Shown here in pieces: positions 35,666 to 44,963 of a DNA stretch of 62,350 nt; positions within the stretch are counted from its first letter, which is position 1, and every line of letters starts with the position of its first letter. A program made the translations under genes and the position numbers. This DNA is from JAYZDF01 sp036337945. GTDB lineage: Bacteria; Myxococcota; Kuafuiibacteriia; Kuafuiibacteriales; Kuafuiibacteriaceae. The DNA lies in contig JAYZDF010000070.1 in assembly GCA_036337945.1 (NCBI GenBank), positions 1-62,350 of the forward strand, in the 5' to 3' direction. The notes beneath the pieces are model-generated. The model saw only the letters and a program-made list of their open reading frames with translations. It searched no databases and was not told where the DNA came from.

Positions 35666-38152
35666 CTACTTGCTCAAAGCCACCTTAATTCCCAGCCAAT
35701 TTGCAGGAGGAGGGTTAACTTCAAAGGCTTTGCACTGCTGAATATAATCCAAGCTCGTCTTATCTCCACCATCTCGTAATTCGTGCGCTTTCTCAAAACA
35801 ACGCATCGCGTCACCCCATTTCCGCTCACGGAAAGCACTCAGTCCCGCGTGGAACACTTGAACGAACTGATTCAACTCCGCGGATAAGGGCCCTTCGCCG
35901 AGCAGTTCATAGATTCTAACGGGCTCTAGCTTACCCTTGACCTGAATTGCCCCCAGCTCTCGACAGCTCATAAAGTCCTTGGACTGAAGATAGCAATCCT
36001 CAGAGATTATAATCTCAACGCCATATTCTTTGGTCTGCCCTTCAAGCCGCGCACCGAGATTTACGCGATCTCCCAACGCAGTATAAGCAAAAAAATCGTC
36101 TGACCCCATATTGCCGATGGTCATAGGCCCTGTCGCTAGCCCGATACCAATGGCTATTTCTGGCAGCCCTTCCATCACAAAAGTCTGGTTGAGAGCATCA
36201 ACTCTCTCCAACATTCGTAGTGCTGTTCGGCATGCTAATACGGGATGATCAGACTGTACGAGCGGAGCCCCCCAAAACGCCATCACAGCATCACCAATAT
36301 ATTTATCTAATGTGCCCCCATGTTCAAATACGAGATTCGTCATCGGCGTCATGTAAAGATTTAAGAGTCGACCGAGAGCTTCTGGCGATAGGCGCTCTGA
36401 TATGGTCGTAAAACCGCGAATGTCAGAGAATAAAACTGTAGCGTCATATTTCCTTCCACCGAGCCGCAAAAACTCTTCGGGATTCGTCAAAACCTGTTCC
36501 ATAACGGCCGGCGCCAGATATCTTTGAAATGCCTGCTTAGTGCGACGCTTCTCTCTTTCCTCCGCCAGAAATCTCCACAGAGTGATTCCAAGTAAAGTAA
36601 TAAACACTTGAGCCATAGGCACCATCGTCGTGACAACGATTCGTGCATCGAAAAAGATGAAGCGACAAAGCACGAGCCAACCCGCAGCTGTGACCAATGA
36701 AATCAGAATTTTTCCGATAACACCGACCCTGATCAGCACCACGCCGAGAAATATCCCGAGAAAGAGCAAAAGAGATAACTCCACGAAAAATAGATAACCA
36801 GGTCGACGCAGAAAATTGCGGTCCAAAATATTCTGAGCCAAAGTCGCGTGCGTGTAGACACCTGGAATATTGCGATCAAGCGGACTTACACGCTGGTCAA
36901 AGGTTCCAAGAGCCGTGGCTGCCACAAAGATGATGCGCCCTTCAATTTCAGAGCGATCGACTCGACCGTCTAGGATATCGGCGATGGACCACACAGGCAG
37001 TTTCGATTCTGAAGCAGAACCATACCAGTTGATAATTGCTTTCGATTTTTCGCCCAGTGGAATATGAAGGTCCCCAATTTCTATTCCAAACGGAGCTGTA
37101 TCGTGTGTCCCCGTAAGAATCGAAACATCTAAATTCCCTTTTGCAACAGCTACCGCCTTCAAGGACAAGGTTGGAATAGCAAAGCTCACTTGTGACGGTC
37201 GAGAGAGCAGAAAGAATCGGCGCATGACGCCATCCGCGTCAGGAAAAGCATTGATGCTCCCAAGGTGAGCGCCAGATTGGATCAGAACCTCGGTCGGAGA
37301 CTGAACGCCAAAAAATCGTAAATAATGTTCGGAGAAATGTTGGTCTGGAAGTCTGCCAATCTCGTCAAAACTATCACTACGAACGAGGTACTCAGAAATT
37401 GTAGACGAGCGAATTCTTTTGAGACCTTTACGTAATTCTTCGATGCCAAATTTTTCCGACTCTTCCTGAGATTGTTGAACAACGGCAAGTACCACGTTCC
37501 CCGCCTCTTCGATGGCTTTGGCGAACTCTTGGTCGGGACTCACTCTCTCAACCTTTGTTACAAGTTCGTTGCGGAACCCCGTAATTGCCGCAGTCGCAGT
37601 TGCCGTTGCGTCAATGACGCTCCTAATGCTCTGATCCAGCTCAGGCACTAAAGCTTTTCTCTCTGAAGATTCAGTCTGTTCAACTGAGGATTTCGCATTC
37701 CTCAAAGCATTCGCGGCTTCAGCCAACTCGGCTCTGGCTTCATATAACCCCGTTGAAACAGCGGCTGTCCGTGCAACCTCAATCCCTCGATCAGTATGCG
37801 ACTTTTGTGGGTAGGGAAACATGACATCGAAAGCGATTGCAGCAGCACCCTGTTTCGATAGCGCCCTAATGAGCTTTGCATGAATTCTTCGAGACCAAGG
37901 AGGCTCACCGAGCGACCTAATCGCAGGTTCGTCGATGGCCGCAATACCAACGTGCCAACGCTCAGGTCTCTGGGTACCACGATGACCGAACATGGTATCC
38001 AGAGCAACCAAATCCATACGTTGCAACCAGGTTGGATCGTGTCCGGCTTTCGTCTTGGAATATTCACCCCAAAAGTGTAAAGCAGCTAATACGCTTGCTA
38101 CCCCTAAAGAGATCTGAAGACCTCGCACGGTCAAGGAACGCGGTTTCTCCAC
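35666..38152 (-). CDS. CHASE2-domain adenylate/guanylate cyclase
   Basis: An 828-residue membrane sensor cyclase. A first membrane helix (about 10-28) leads to a periplasmic CHASE2 domain (about 37-430), which contains an Ala/Glu-rich coiled-coil insert at about 145-260. Two or three membrane helices follow (about 455-535), then a class III cyclase domain (about 590-770). Metal-binding aspartates are seen in FSDIRGF and DKYIGDAVMAFW, and YTALGDRVNLGARLEG is intact, so the enzyme should be active, most likely making cAMP. The start codon is GTG, with TATGAT at 38164-38169 so close upstream that the message may be leaderless. It acts alone between accD and a GT2 gene. Confidence 0.9.
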   Translation of the reverse strand: MEKPRSLTVRGLQISLGVASVLAALHFWGEYSKTKAGHDPTWLQRMDLVALDTMFGHRGTQRPERWHVGIAAIDEPAIRSLGEPPWSRRIHAKLIRALSKQGAAAIAFDVMFPYPQKSHTDRGIEVARTAAVSTGLYEARAELAEAANALRNAKSSVEQTESSERKALVPELDQSIRSVIDATATATAAITGFRNELVTKVERVSPDQEFAKAIEEAGNVVLAVVQQSQEESEKFGIEELRKGLKRIRSSTISEYLVRSDSFDEIGRLPDQHFSEHYLRFFGVQSPTEVLIQSGAHLGSINAFPDADGVMRRFFLLSRPSQVSFAIPTLSLKAVAVAKGNLDVSILTGTHDTAPFGIEIGDLHIPLGEKSKAIINWYGSASESKLPVWSIADILDGRVDRSEIEGRIIFVAATALGTFDQRVSPLDRNIPGVYTHATLAQNILDRNFLRRPGYLFFVELSLLLFLGIFLGVVLIRVGVIGKILISLVTAAGWLVLCRFIFFDARIVVTTMVPMAQVFITLLGITLWRFLAEEREKRRTKQAFQRYLAPAVMEQVLTNPEEFLRLGGRKYDATVLFSDIRGFTTISERLSPEALGRLLNLYMTPMTNLVFEHGGTLDKYIGDAVMAFWGAPLVQSDHPVLACRTALRMLERVDALNQTFVMEGLPEIAIGIGLATGPMTIGNMGSDDFFAYTALGDRVNLGARLEGQTKEYGVEIIISEDCYLQSKDFMSCRELGAIQVKGKLEPVRIYELLGEGPLSAELNQFVQVFHAGLSAFRERKWGDAMRCFEKAHELRDGGDKTSLDYIQQCKAFEVNPPPANWLGIKVALSK

Positions 38153-38238
38153 AGGGCGTCTATATCATAGCCTAACTAGGATTTCGTCCGTCTGTTCGAC
38201 AAATTCTGTATCGCAATATTTATCGTCGGTTTTGATGT

Positions 38239-38946
38239 TTAGTGGTGACGTAAGATTGTTGAAATAATCTTAGTTCCCGCCAAAAAAACCCCTTTGATGG
38301 TGCCACTTACTTTGGACTGACCGCCGATTCTCGCATAATTTGAGACGTTGACTTCCTCAAACCTCAGCCCGTATTTGGCTGCCTTTACCTGCATTTCAAC
38401 GGTCCATCCATAATCTTTATCGGCCATTTCTATTCGTTCCAACGCTCGCCAAGAAATCGCACGGAAAGGACCAAGGTCAGAATATTTTGCACCAAATCGC
38501 AATTGTATAAGACGACAAGCAAGAATATTTCCAAACTTTTGCGGAACAGTCAGTGAACGGCGTTGCGCTCTTTTGGGACGTGAGCCAATAACGAGGTCCG
38601 CTCGGTCAAGCATCACGGGTTCAACTAATTCGCCAAGCTCTCTTGGTTCATTAGCTCCATCGCCGTCTGCAAAGGCCACGACTTTTGGCGTCCCCTGTTC
38701 TCGTTGGGCGAGATAGGATAAGCCGGCTAAGCACGCGCTCCCGTACCCAGGCTGCGGAGCAGGAATGACCGTTGCTCCTGCCCTTTGCGCGATCTCTGCC
38801 GTTGCATCTATGCTATTATTATCTGCAACAACAATCTCAGCATTCGTCACGGAACGAAAACCGCTTACTACGGCCTCGATGCATTCTTCTTCGTTGAAAG
38901 CTGGAATGACAATCGCAAGATTGAGTCCAATGTCGGCAATATCCAT
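38239..38946 (-). CDS. Family 2 glycosyltransferase (DPM-like)
   Basis: A 235-residue GT-A enzyme without membrane segments. Donor-binding motifs: VIPAFNEEECI, VADNNSIDATAE, and the acidic motif FADGDGANEP in place of a plain DxD. The C-terminal part contains GWTVEMQVKAAKYGLR, like the dolichyl-phosphate sugar synthase group. It is likely to transfer a sugar from a nucleotide sugar to a lipid or glycan acceptor. It starts 4 bases after the ParA-like gene. Confidence 0.88.
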   Translation of the reverse strand: MDIADIGLNLAIVIPAFNEEECIEAVVSGFRSVTNAEIVVADNNSIDATAEIAQRAGATVIPAPQPGYGSACLAGLSYLAQREQGTPKVVAFADGDGANEPRELGELVEPVMLDRADLVIGSRPKRAQRRSLTVPQKFGNILACRLIQLRFGAKYSDLGPFRAISWRALERIEMADKDYGWTVEMQVKAAKYGLRFEEVNVSNYARIGGQSKVSGTIKGVFLAGTKIISTILRHH

Positions 38947-38950
38947 AAAG

Positions 38951-40090
38951 CTACGCGGTTACAGTGGCCGTCGCTTCAGTTTGTACCAGAGACTTTGCGA
39001 ACTTCTTTTGGACAATTTCTCGTTTATCACTCCTGAGAATCCAATTGACCGCAGCGGCATAGTCTTGCGCTCCATAGCTATCTGGCGCGTACTCAAAAAT
39101 AGTGCGTTTGTGACTTGGAGCTTCCTTTAGACGAGCGTTTACGCGGATTGGTGGTAAAACGCGCTCTTTGAAATGCGCTTTCAAAGCGGCCATAGCCTCT
39201 TTAGCAATGCGCATACGGACATCATAGAAGGTAGGAAGGACACCAAGAACCTGCACCGGATGAAGTAAAACTTCATTCACGTGCTTGAGCGTGGTCAGAA
39301 TCTGTTTCACCCCGACCAAAGCCAAATAATCACAAGAGACGGGAACCAAAACTTCACGAGCAAAAGTCAAAGCATTCTGGTTCAAAAGAGATAGAGACGG
39401 AGCGCAATCCATAATTATAAAGTCGTATGGACTGCTTGGCGCGATCAGACCAGCACCTCGGCGGCGCAGTACTCGAGCGCGGTCACGTTTACCTACCAAC
39501 TCAATTTCGGCAGCAGCTACGCTTCGGTCAGCTGTAATGACGTCTAAGTTATTCCGTACGGGTACCGAAACATCCTCCGGCCGAACGCCTTCGACGAGAA
39601 CACTGTACAGTGATTTTGGTCCTCGAATCCCTAGAGAGACCCCGACGTTTCCTTGTGCGTCCAGGTCAATCAAAAGTGTTTTAAAGCCGCGTTCAGCAAG
39701 TCCCGCGGCTACGGACACGCTCGTAGTCGTTTTTGCGGTTCCACCTTTTTGGTTCATCACTGCAATCGCACGAGGTATACGGACACTCTTTTCTGTTGGT
39801 TGAATAAGAGCAGTACGGCACAACTTGGAGCAGGCCAATAAATCTTTTCCAGCGACGTTTAGATATTGATAGGCAAACTTTGCCTCAAACTTTTCTCCGC
39901 ACGAGTGGCACTCTTTTAGGTTCGTTGATTTGGTTGGTGTACCTGCTTTGACGGCTCTCAGCTGAGGTATACGACAGAGCTGCGAACAATAATGGATAAC
40001 TCGTCCATCATCCTTGACATCACGCTGATAGGAAAAGCGCGGTAAAAAATCTTTATTGCAAACGGAGCAATGGACAGTGGATTGAGCCAC
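38951..40090 (-). CDS. ParA-family ATPase with two N-terminal zinc ribbons
   Basis: A 379-residue protein. The N-terminal third holds two copies of a Cys4 module, C8-x2-C11 with C35-x3-C39 (YCSQLC) and C61-x2-C64 with C87-x3-C91 (ACSKLC), resembling FCS/MYM or TRASH-type zinc fingers. The rest is a ParA/MinD ATPase: deviant Walker A KGGTAKTTT at 115-123, LLIDLDAQGN, and IIMDCAPSL. ParA proteins position DNA or protein cargo using nucleoid-bound gradients. No parB is adjacent, so this is an orphan ParA, and the zinc part may bind cargo or DNA. Domain calls are firm; role unknown. Confidence 0.88.
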   Translation of the reverse strand: MAQSTVHCSVCNKDFLPRFSYQRDVKDDGRVIHYCSQLCRIPQLRAVKAGTPTKSTNLKECHSCGEKFEAKFAYQYLNVAGKDLLACSKLCRTALIQPTEKSVRIPRAIAVMNQKGGTAKTTTSVSVAAGLAERGFKTLLIDLDAQGNVGVSLGIRGPKSLYSVLVEGVRPEDVSVPVRNNLDVITADRSVAAAEIELVGKRDRARVLRRRGAGLIAPSSPYDFIIMDCAPSLSLLNQNALTFAREVLVPVSCDYLALVGVKQILTTLKHVNEVLLHPVQVLGVLPTFYDVRMRIAKEAMAALKAHFKERVLPPIRVNARLKEAPSHKRTIFEYAPDSYGAQDYAAAVNWILRSDKREIVQKKFAKSLVQTEATATVTA

Positions 40091-40154
40091 GATGTCCCGA
40101 CGTTAACAAAACTGTGAGCAGTGTCAACCCAGACCGTGGTATTAGAGAAGAAGT

Positions 40155-41381
40155 ATGCTGCTTGAAAACGTAACAGTGTTGGATCTGAGCCGGGTTTTAT
40201 CAGGACCGTTTGCAACCCAACAACTGGTGGATCTCGGAGCAAAAATAATCAAAGTTGAAAATCCCAAGCAAGGAGATGACACGCGCAGATTTGGCCCCCC
40301 ATTTATCGAAGGCGAGTCAACATACTTTATGAGCGTAAATCGAGGGAAAAAGAGCCTAGCTGTCGACCTCAAGAGCTCGGAAGGTCGTGCTATAGTCCTA
40401 AATCTCGCTAAGCATTGCGATGTCGTCATAGAAAATTTCCGACCAGGAACAGCTCAACGACTCGGGCTAGGCCCCGAGGATTTTCACCAAGCGAACCCCC
40501 AAATAATTACTTGCTCCATTTCCGGCTATGGCTCAGGAGGTGATCCAGCATTCGAAGGCCGAGCAGGATATGATGCGATCATTCAAGGCGCCTCAGGCGT
40601 TATGTCACTCACGGGCCGACAAGATGGGCCAGCGACGAAAGTGGGCGTTGCAGTCTCAGATATGGTTGCAGGCTTGTACGCGACTCAAGGCATACTCGCA
40701 GCTCTATACAAGCGTGCAATTGAGGGGAATTCGTCTGAACCGAGCCATATCGAGATTTCTATGCAAGACGCGATGCTTTCATTTTTGACCTACCAAGCAG
40801 GAAGCTACTTCGCAACCGGCGAAAATCCTCGAAAGATGGGAGACGCGCACCCCTCTATATGCCCTTATGAAACTCTTGAAACAAAAGACGGGCCCTTTAT
40901 TTTTGCGGTCGGTAATGACAAACAATTCGAAACGTTTTGTCGCCTCCTAGACCTCCCAGACCTTTATTTAGACCCACGATTCTCTACAAACGCCGCGCGG
41001 GTTCAGCATCGTGAAGAACTATTAGAACTCATTCACCCGAAGATTCGAAACAAAACGATGAGTGAATGGGAGCTGACGCTTTCGGAAAACGGAATTCCCG
41101 GTGGTCCTGTGTTAACTATCAGGCAAGCTCTTGAGCACCCTCAGGTGATCGCTCAAAAAACCGTGATCGAACATAATCATAAGCGGTGCGGGCAAGTACG
41201 AAGCATTGGTACGCCGGTCAAACACAACGGCATACGAAAGGAGCAAATTCCAGCACCACCATTGCTTGGTGAACACTCTTCTCAGGTTCTAAAGGAATAT
41301 TTGGACCTCGACAATGAAACGATCCGTAAACTCATAGACCAGGGCGTTATTCGTGAGTCCGTGGAGGCCAAACATGAGTAA
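40155..41381 (+). CDS. CaiB/BaiF family CoA-transferase
   Basis: A 408-residue class III CoA-transferase. Seen: the opening LDLSRVLSGPFATQQLVDLGA, KVENPKQGDDTRRFGPPF, YFMSVNRGKKSLAVDLK, and the catalytic Asp region near ISMQDAMLSFLTYQ. It moves CoA between carboxylic acids or works as a racemase of the Amacr type; family membership does not settle which. GAAGAAG lies just before the ATG. Its last 8 bases overlap the MEMO gene. The divergent neighbour is the ParA-like gene. Confidence 0.92.
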   Translation: MLLENVTVLDLSRVLSGPFATQQLVDLGAKIIKVENPKQGDDTRRFGPPFIEGESTYFMSVNRGKKSLAVDLKSSEGRAIVLNLAKHCDVVIENFRPGTAQRLGLGPEDFHQANPQIITCSISGYGSGGDPAFEGRAGYDAIIQGASGVMSLTGRQDGPATKVGVAVSDMVAGLYATQGILAALYKRAIEGNSSEPSHIEISMQDAMLSFLTYQAGSYFATGENPRKMGDAHPSICPYETLETKDGPFIFAVGNDKQFETFCRLLDLPDLYLDPRFSTNAARVQHREELLELIHPKIRNKTMSEWELTLSENGIPGGPVLTIRQALEHPQVIAQKTVIEHNHKRCGQVRSIGTPVKHNGIRKEQIPAPPLLGEHSSQVLKEYLDLDNETIRKLIDQGVIRESVEAKHE

Positions 41382-42243
41382 TGACACCCGCCCTGCTCTT
41401 TTGAGCGGACGTTGGTACCCATCAGACGCCAAAGCCTGCGTAGACGCTATTTCGAGCATGAGCAAACACCCCTTTGCTCCCAAGCTGAAATCTGTCGGCG
41501 CCATCATTCCTCACGCAGGATGGGTCTATTCGGGAGGTATTGCCGCATCTACTTTGGCCGCTCTCAAGAAACAACGTCCGAAGGCGGAGCTTATTATTCT
41601 GTTCGGCGGCCATCTTGGACCGCGGGACCAAATTCGATTGTTCATGGGAAAAGGCTTTGAAACGCCTTTAGGTTCAATGAACTCTCCTATTGAGCTCGTT
41701 CAAGACGTCGCTATGGGCCTCGATTGCGAATTAGAGTCCGCCGAAGATTTCTACGAAGATAACGCTGCTGAGGTCCAGTTTCCCCTACTTCACCATTTTT
41801 GGCCCGAAGCTGAACTCATCGTCGTTGGGGTGCCTCCCACGGAAGCTGCTGGTGCCATAGGAAGTGAAGTCTTAGATCTCGCAACGCGCAGGGGATACAA
41901 AGATATCGTACTCATTGGCTCCACCGATATGACTCATTATGGTGACAACTATAACTTTCAACCAAGTGGGCGAGGATTGGCCGGACTCGAATGGGTCAAG
42001 AAAGAAAATGATCCAATGCTTATTCGTGAAATCGAAAGCTTCGATACTCGCAGAGTATTGTGGATAGCAAAGCGACACCAAAATGCGTGTTGCCCAGGTG
42101 CAATTAACGCCTGTATTGCTGCTTCCCGGAGCCTTGGCGCCACTCGTGCCGAGTTAACCCAATACACGACGAGTTATGATGTGAGACCGGATCAAGCATC
42201 TGCGAGTTTCGTAGGATACGCAGGTTTTCTACTGGGTCATTGA
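41374..42243 (+). CDS. MEMO/AmmeMemoRadiSam system protein B family
   Basis: A 289-residue protein of the MEMO family. Landmarks: SGRWYPSDAKA, IIPHAGWVYSGG, FGGHLGPRD, FPLLHHFWPEAELIVVGV and STDMTHYGDNY with the conserved histidines and aspartate that bind metal in MEMO. In many bacteria it occurs with AMMECR1 and a radical SAM protein; neither is adjacent here. GGAGG at 41363-41367 fixes the ATG at 41374. The reaction of the AmmeMemoRadiSam system is not established. Confidence 0.9.
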   Translation: MSNDTRPALLSGRWYPSDAKACVDAISSMSKHPFAPKLKSVGAIIPHAGWVYSGGIAASTLAALKKQRPKAELIILFGGHLGPRDQIRLFMGKGFETPLGSMNSPIELVQDVAMGLDCELESAEDFYEDNAAEVQFPLLHHFWPEAELIVVGVPPTEAAGAIGSEVLDLATRRGYKDIVLIGSTDMTHYGDNYNFQPSGRGLAGLEWVKKENDPMLIREIESFDTRRVLWIAKRHQNACCPGAINACIAASRSLGATRAELTQYTTSYDVRPDQASASFVGYAGFLLGH

Positions 42244-42251
42244 CTCCCTAG

Positions 42252-42743
42252 GTGTCACCAGTTAGCCACGGTTCGTTGGCCACGTTACGAACACTGTTCT
42301 CGCCCCGGCTGCTGAGATTTGGAGCCGTCGGTTTGTCCGGCGTCGCGGTCAATCTCGCAGGCCTTTGGTTTTTTTCAGATCTTTTGGGCATACAAGACGA
42401 ATATGGCTTGGCCTTCGCCATTGAGATAAGCATAGTTTGGAATTTTTTCCTGAATAATGCATGGACGTTTCAGGATCGTAACCAGGGAGCCAAAAAACCC
42501 CTGCTCAATCGATTACTTCGCTATAACCTCGTGAGTCTGGTCGGAATGGCCATACAAATGGGAACCTTTGCTCTCTCCAAAATCTTTATTCAACAACAAC
42601 TCGACATTGAAGACATCGGCATATGGAAGTACGCTGCGACCTGTCTTGGTATCGGTGTAGCGACCATCTGGAATTTTTTGAGCAATTTCTATTGGACCTG
42701 GGCGCAAGCACCGAAACAGCGCGAAGCAAACGAGCAAAACTAA
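42252..42743 (+). CDS. GtrA-family membrane protein
   Basis: A 163-residue protein with four predicted membrane helices and the GtrA signatures FGAVGLSGVAVNLAGLW, EISIVWNFFLNNAWTF and VATIWNFLSNFYWTW. GtrA proteins are thought to flip polyprenyl-phosphate-linked sugars across the inner membrane. The start is GTG at 42252, 8 bases after the MEMO gene. The next gene makes a polyprenol-phosphate sugar, so the pair likely makes and flips a lipid-linked mannose or glucose. Confidence 0.9.
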   Translation: MSPVSHGSLATLRTLFSPRLLRFGAVGLSGVAVNLAGLWFFSDLLGIQDEYGLAFAIEISIVWNFFLNNAWTFQDRNQGAKKPLLNRLLRYNLVSLVGMAIQMGTFALSKIFIQQQLDIEDIGIWKYAATCLGIGVATIWNFLSNFYWTWAQAPKQREANEQN

Positions 42744-42745
42744 TT

Positions 42746-43471
42746 ATGAACACGCTAATTCTTATTCCCACATACAACGAAGCAGAGAATTTACCTCCGA
42801 TGCTCTCGGCGATTCACGACAACTTACCGGAAGCGCACATACTCGTTATTGACGATAATTCACCCGACGGAACGGGGAAAATCGCGGATCAGGCCGCCGA
42901 AAATAACCCTAGGATTCATGTCGCTCACCGTCCAGGTAAACAAGGGCTCGGGGTCGCATATCGATTTGGCTACCGATGGGCGCTGGACCAAAAAGAAGAA
43001 GGCAAACCGAAATACGACAAGATCATTCAGATGGATTGCGATTTTAGCCACAGCCCAGGCGACCTCAGCCGACTTCAAGCGCTATTAGGAACGTACCCAG
43101 TTGTTATTGGAAGCCGAAGAGCGCCGAGCGGAGGTGTCGTGGGCTGGCCATTGCATCGACGCCTTATCTCAAGCGCAGGCAGTATGTATGCCAGACGGGT
43201 TCTTTCCTCTCCAGTACGCGACCTTACCGCTGGCTTCAAAGGCTTTCGCCGCGAAGCCCTTGAAGCTCTGGACCTCGAACACCTCAACCTGGACGGCTTT
43301 GGATTTCAGATTGAAGTGACAGCGCACCTTTTAGCACTCGGATTCACAATTCACGAAATGCCTATTCAATTCTCTGACCGTACAGTCGGACAATCAAAGA
43401 TGACAGCACAAATCTTCTTAGAAGCTATGTGGAAGGTGTGGAAGATTCGGGCTTCTGTCCGCGATTTGTAA
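42746..43471 (+). CDS. Polyprenol monophosphomannose synthase (DPM1-like)
   Basis: A 241-residue GT2 enzyme of the dolichyl-phosphate mannosyltransferase type. Seen: LILIPTYNEAENLP, VIDDNSPDGTG, IQMDCDFSHSPGDL, VIGSRRAPSGGVVGWP and LTAGFKGFRREALEAL, which are strongly diagnostic. It transfers mannose (or a related hexose) from GDP-sugar to a polyprenyl phosphate. The ATG at 42746 lies 2 bases after the gtrA-like stop. Its 3' end overlaps the convergent flippase gene by 47 bases. Confidence 0.95.
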   Translation: MNTLILIPTYNEAENLPPMLSAIHDNLPEAHILVIDDNSPDGTGKIADQAAENNPRIHVAHRPGKQGLGVAYRFGYRWALDQKEEGKPKYDKIIQMDCDFSHSPGDLSRLQALLGTYPVVIGSRRAPSGGVVGWPLHRRLISSAGSMYARRVLSSPVRDLTAGFKGFRREALEALDLEHLNLDGFGFQIEVTAHLLALGFTIHEMPIQFSDRTVGQSKMTAQIFLEAMWKVWKIRASVRDL

Positions 43472-44894
43472 TCGCGGTCTTTACCATTTCATATCCTTTT
43501 TTTAGATCAGAGAAGGACCAGAACTGAAATACTCTGGTAAGGACAATGAAAATCAATAAACTCGGGAAGATTAACCGCCAGTTATTTTCAGACCATCTGA
43601 AATGGTAGATGGGTGCGAGTGCAGTAATGAGGACTAGGAACATTCTAATTCCAGACTGAGTTGAAACGCGAACCTCTTCGGGATGCGTCTTCCTTAAGCA
43701 GTACAAAAAAGTACTCGCTGAAAGCAAGAACCCAATTGCCCCACTCACCACGACGCCATTTAGACCAAAATAAATAGACAGCGGATATACCGAGGCTGCA
43801 TTTCCAACAATAGATGCAATGTTTGCGTAAAGGGTATACTTCGGAAAATCCTCTGCGATCGTGTACTGACTCATCGTCATATGCACTACATAAATTGGGA
43901 CCACAGCCGCCTGAATGATCATCAAGGCAGGGACCTCTACATATTTCTGGCGAATACTAAATAACTCCAGAAGCAAACCTCCCGCACCTGCGGTCACGAG
44001 ACCTAGCCCTGAGAACACAATCAAACTGAGTCGTAGCAGGTCCTCGTAAAGTTTCTTGCGACCGCCCTCATCGATAATCAAGGTTGGAAGCGCGGCCTGA
44101 CTTATGAAATCCATCGGCTTGAAGGTAACCTGCCAGAAAGTCCGGAGTACGCCCATCGACGCCATCGCTGTACGGCCTAACCAAGGTACCGTCGTTGTAA
44201 AGAGCCCCATAAACTCCTGACTAGCTAAAAAAACCTGACCTCCAATCCAAAGGGGCCGAACAAAAACGAGAAATTCTCTCATAAATGATCGTGGAATCGG
44301 AACACGAAAGAGTTCACTGAGCGGCGTTTCCATGCTGAGCCGAAGAACGTATAACGAAATTAATCCTGCTATCAAGAGTGCAATCACGTCGCCGAAAATC
44401 ATCGCGTCTGGATGCTCTGAAAGCCCGAGAAAGGCCCCAATAAAGATTGTTTTTGAAAGAGAACCCGTGGCCAATAACCAGCCTTCATATTTCGCTTTTA
44501 GCTGTGATCGAGCGATATACCTGCTCATCCAAAAAATCACTAACCAAGGCACGCCGAAAAAAGACAACGCAATATTCCAACGATAGGCGATACCAACAAC
44601 AAGCCCGATGACTGAAGTCACAATCAATAAAACAACAAAAATCTTCAGAATCAGCGATGCCAGAGCTTTTCGCTGGGCCTCATTGTTCGCTCCAAATTTT
44701 TGGATGGCACCATTGGGGCCACTGATGAATAAGCCCACCCCAATATTCAAAATCAAAACATAGATATGATAATCGCCATAACTTTCCTTAGGACGGGTCA
44801 CCATCCCGAATGCATCGACAGCAAAGCTCAATAGACTGGTGAGAGCACCCGTCATGAACATATAAGCGGCATAACCGAGCAAACGGCGAAACAC
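43425..44894 (-). CDS. Polysaccharide flippase, MATE/Wzx-like membrane protein
   Basis: A 489-residue integral membrane protein with about 12-14 hydrophobic segments and the overall layout of lipid-linked oligosaccharide flippases (MATE/PST superfamily). I see no short diagnostic motif, so the call rests on hydropathy, length and the neighbouring sugar-lipid genes. The frame opens with GTG at 44894; an ATG at 44861 is an alternative. It runs convergent to, and overlaps, the mannose synthase gene. Confidence 0.75.
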   Translation of the reverse strand: MFRRLLGYAAYMFMTGALTSLLSFAVDAFGMVTRPKESYGDYHIYVLILNIGVGLFISGPNGAIQKFGANNEAQRKALASLILKIFVVLLIVTSVIGLVVGIAYRWNIALSFFGVPWLVIFWMSRYIARSQLKAKYEGWLLATGSLSKTIFIGAFLGLSEHPDAMIFGDVIALLIAGLISLYVLRLSMETPLSELFRVPIPRSFMREFLVFVRPLWIGGQVFLASQEFMGLFTTTVPWLGRTAMASMGVLRTFWQVTFKPMDFISQAALPTLIIDEGGRKKLYEDLLRLSLIVFSGLGLVTAGAGGLLLELFSIRQKYVEVPALMIIQAAVVPIYVVHMTMSQYTIAEDFPKYTLYANIASIVGNAASVYPLSIYFGLNGVVVSGAIGFLLSASTFLYCLRKTHPEEVRVSTQSGIRMFLVLITALAPIYHFRWSENNWRLIFPSLLIFIVLTRVFQFWSFSDLKKGYEMVKTAITNRGQKPESSTPST

Positions 44895-44963
44895 GCGTTC
44901 ATCACGCTCATTTCCCGCTAACCTGTCAAGTTAGTGAGCTTCTCTGGCCGTTTTTTTCTAGTT

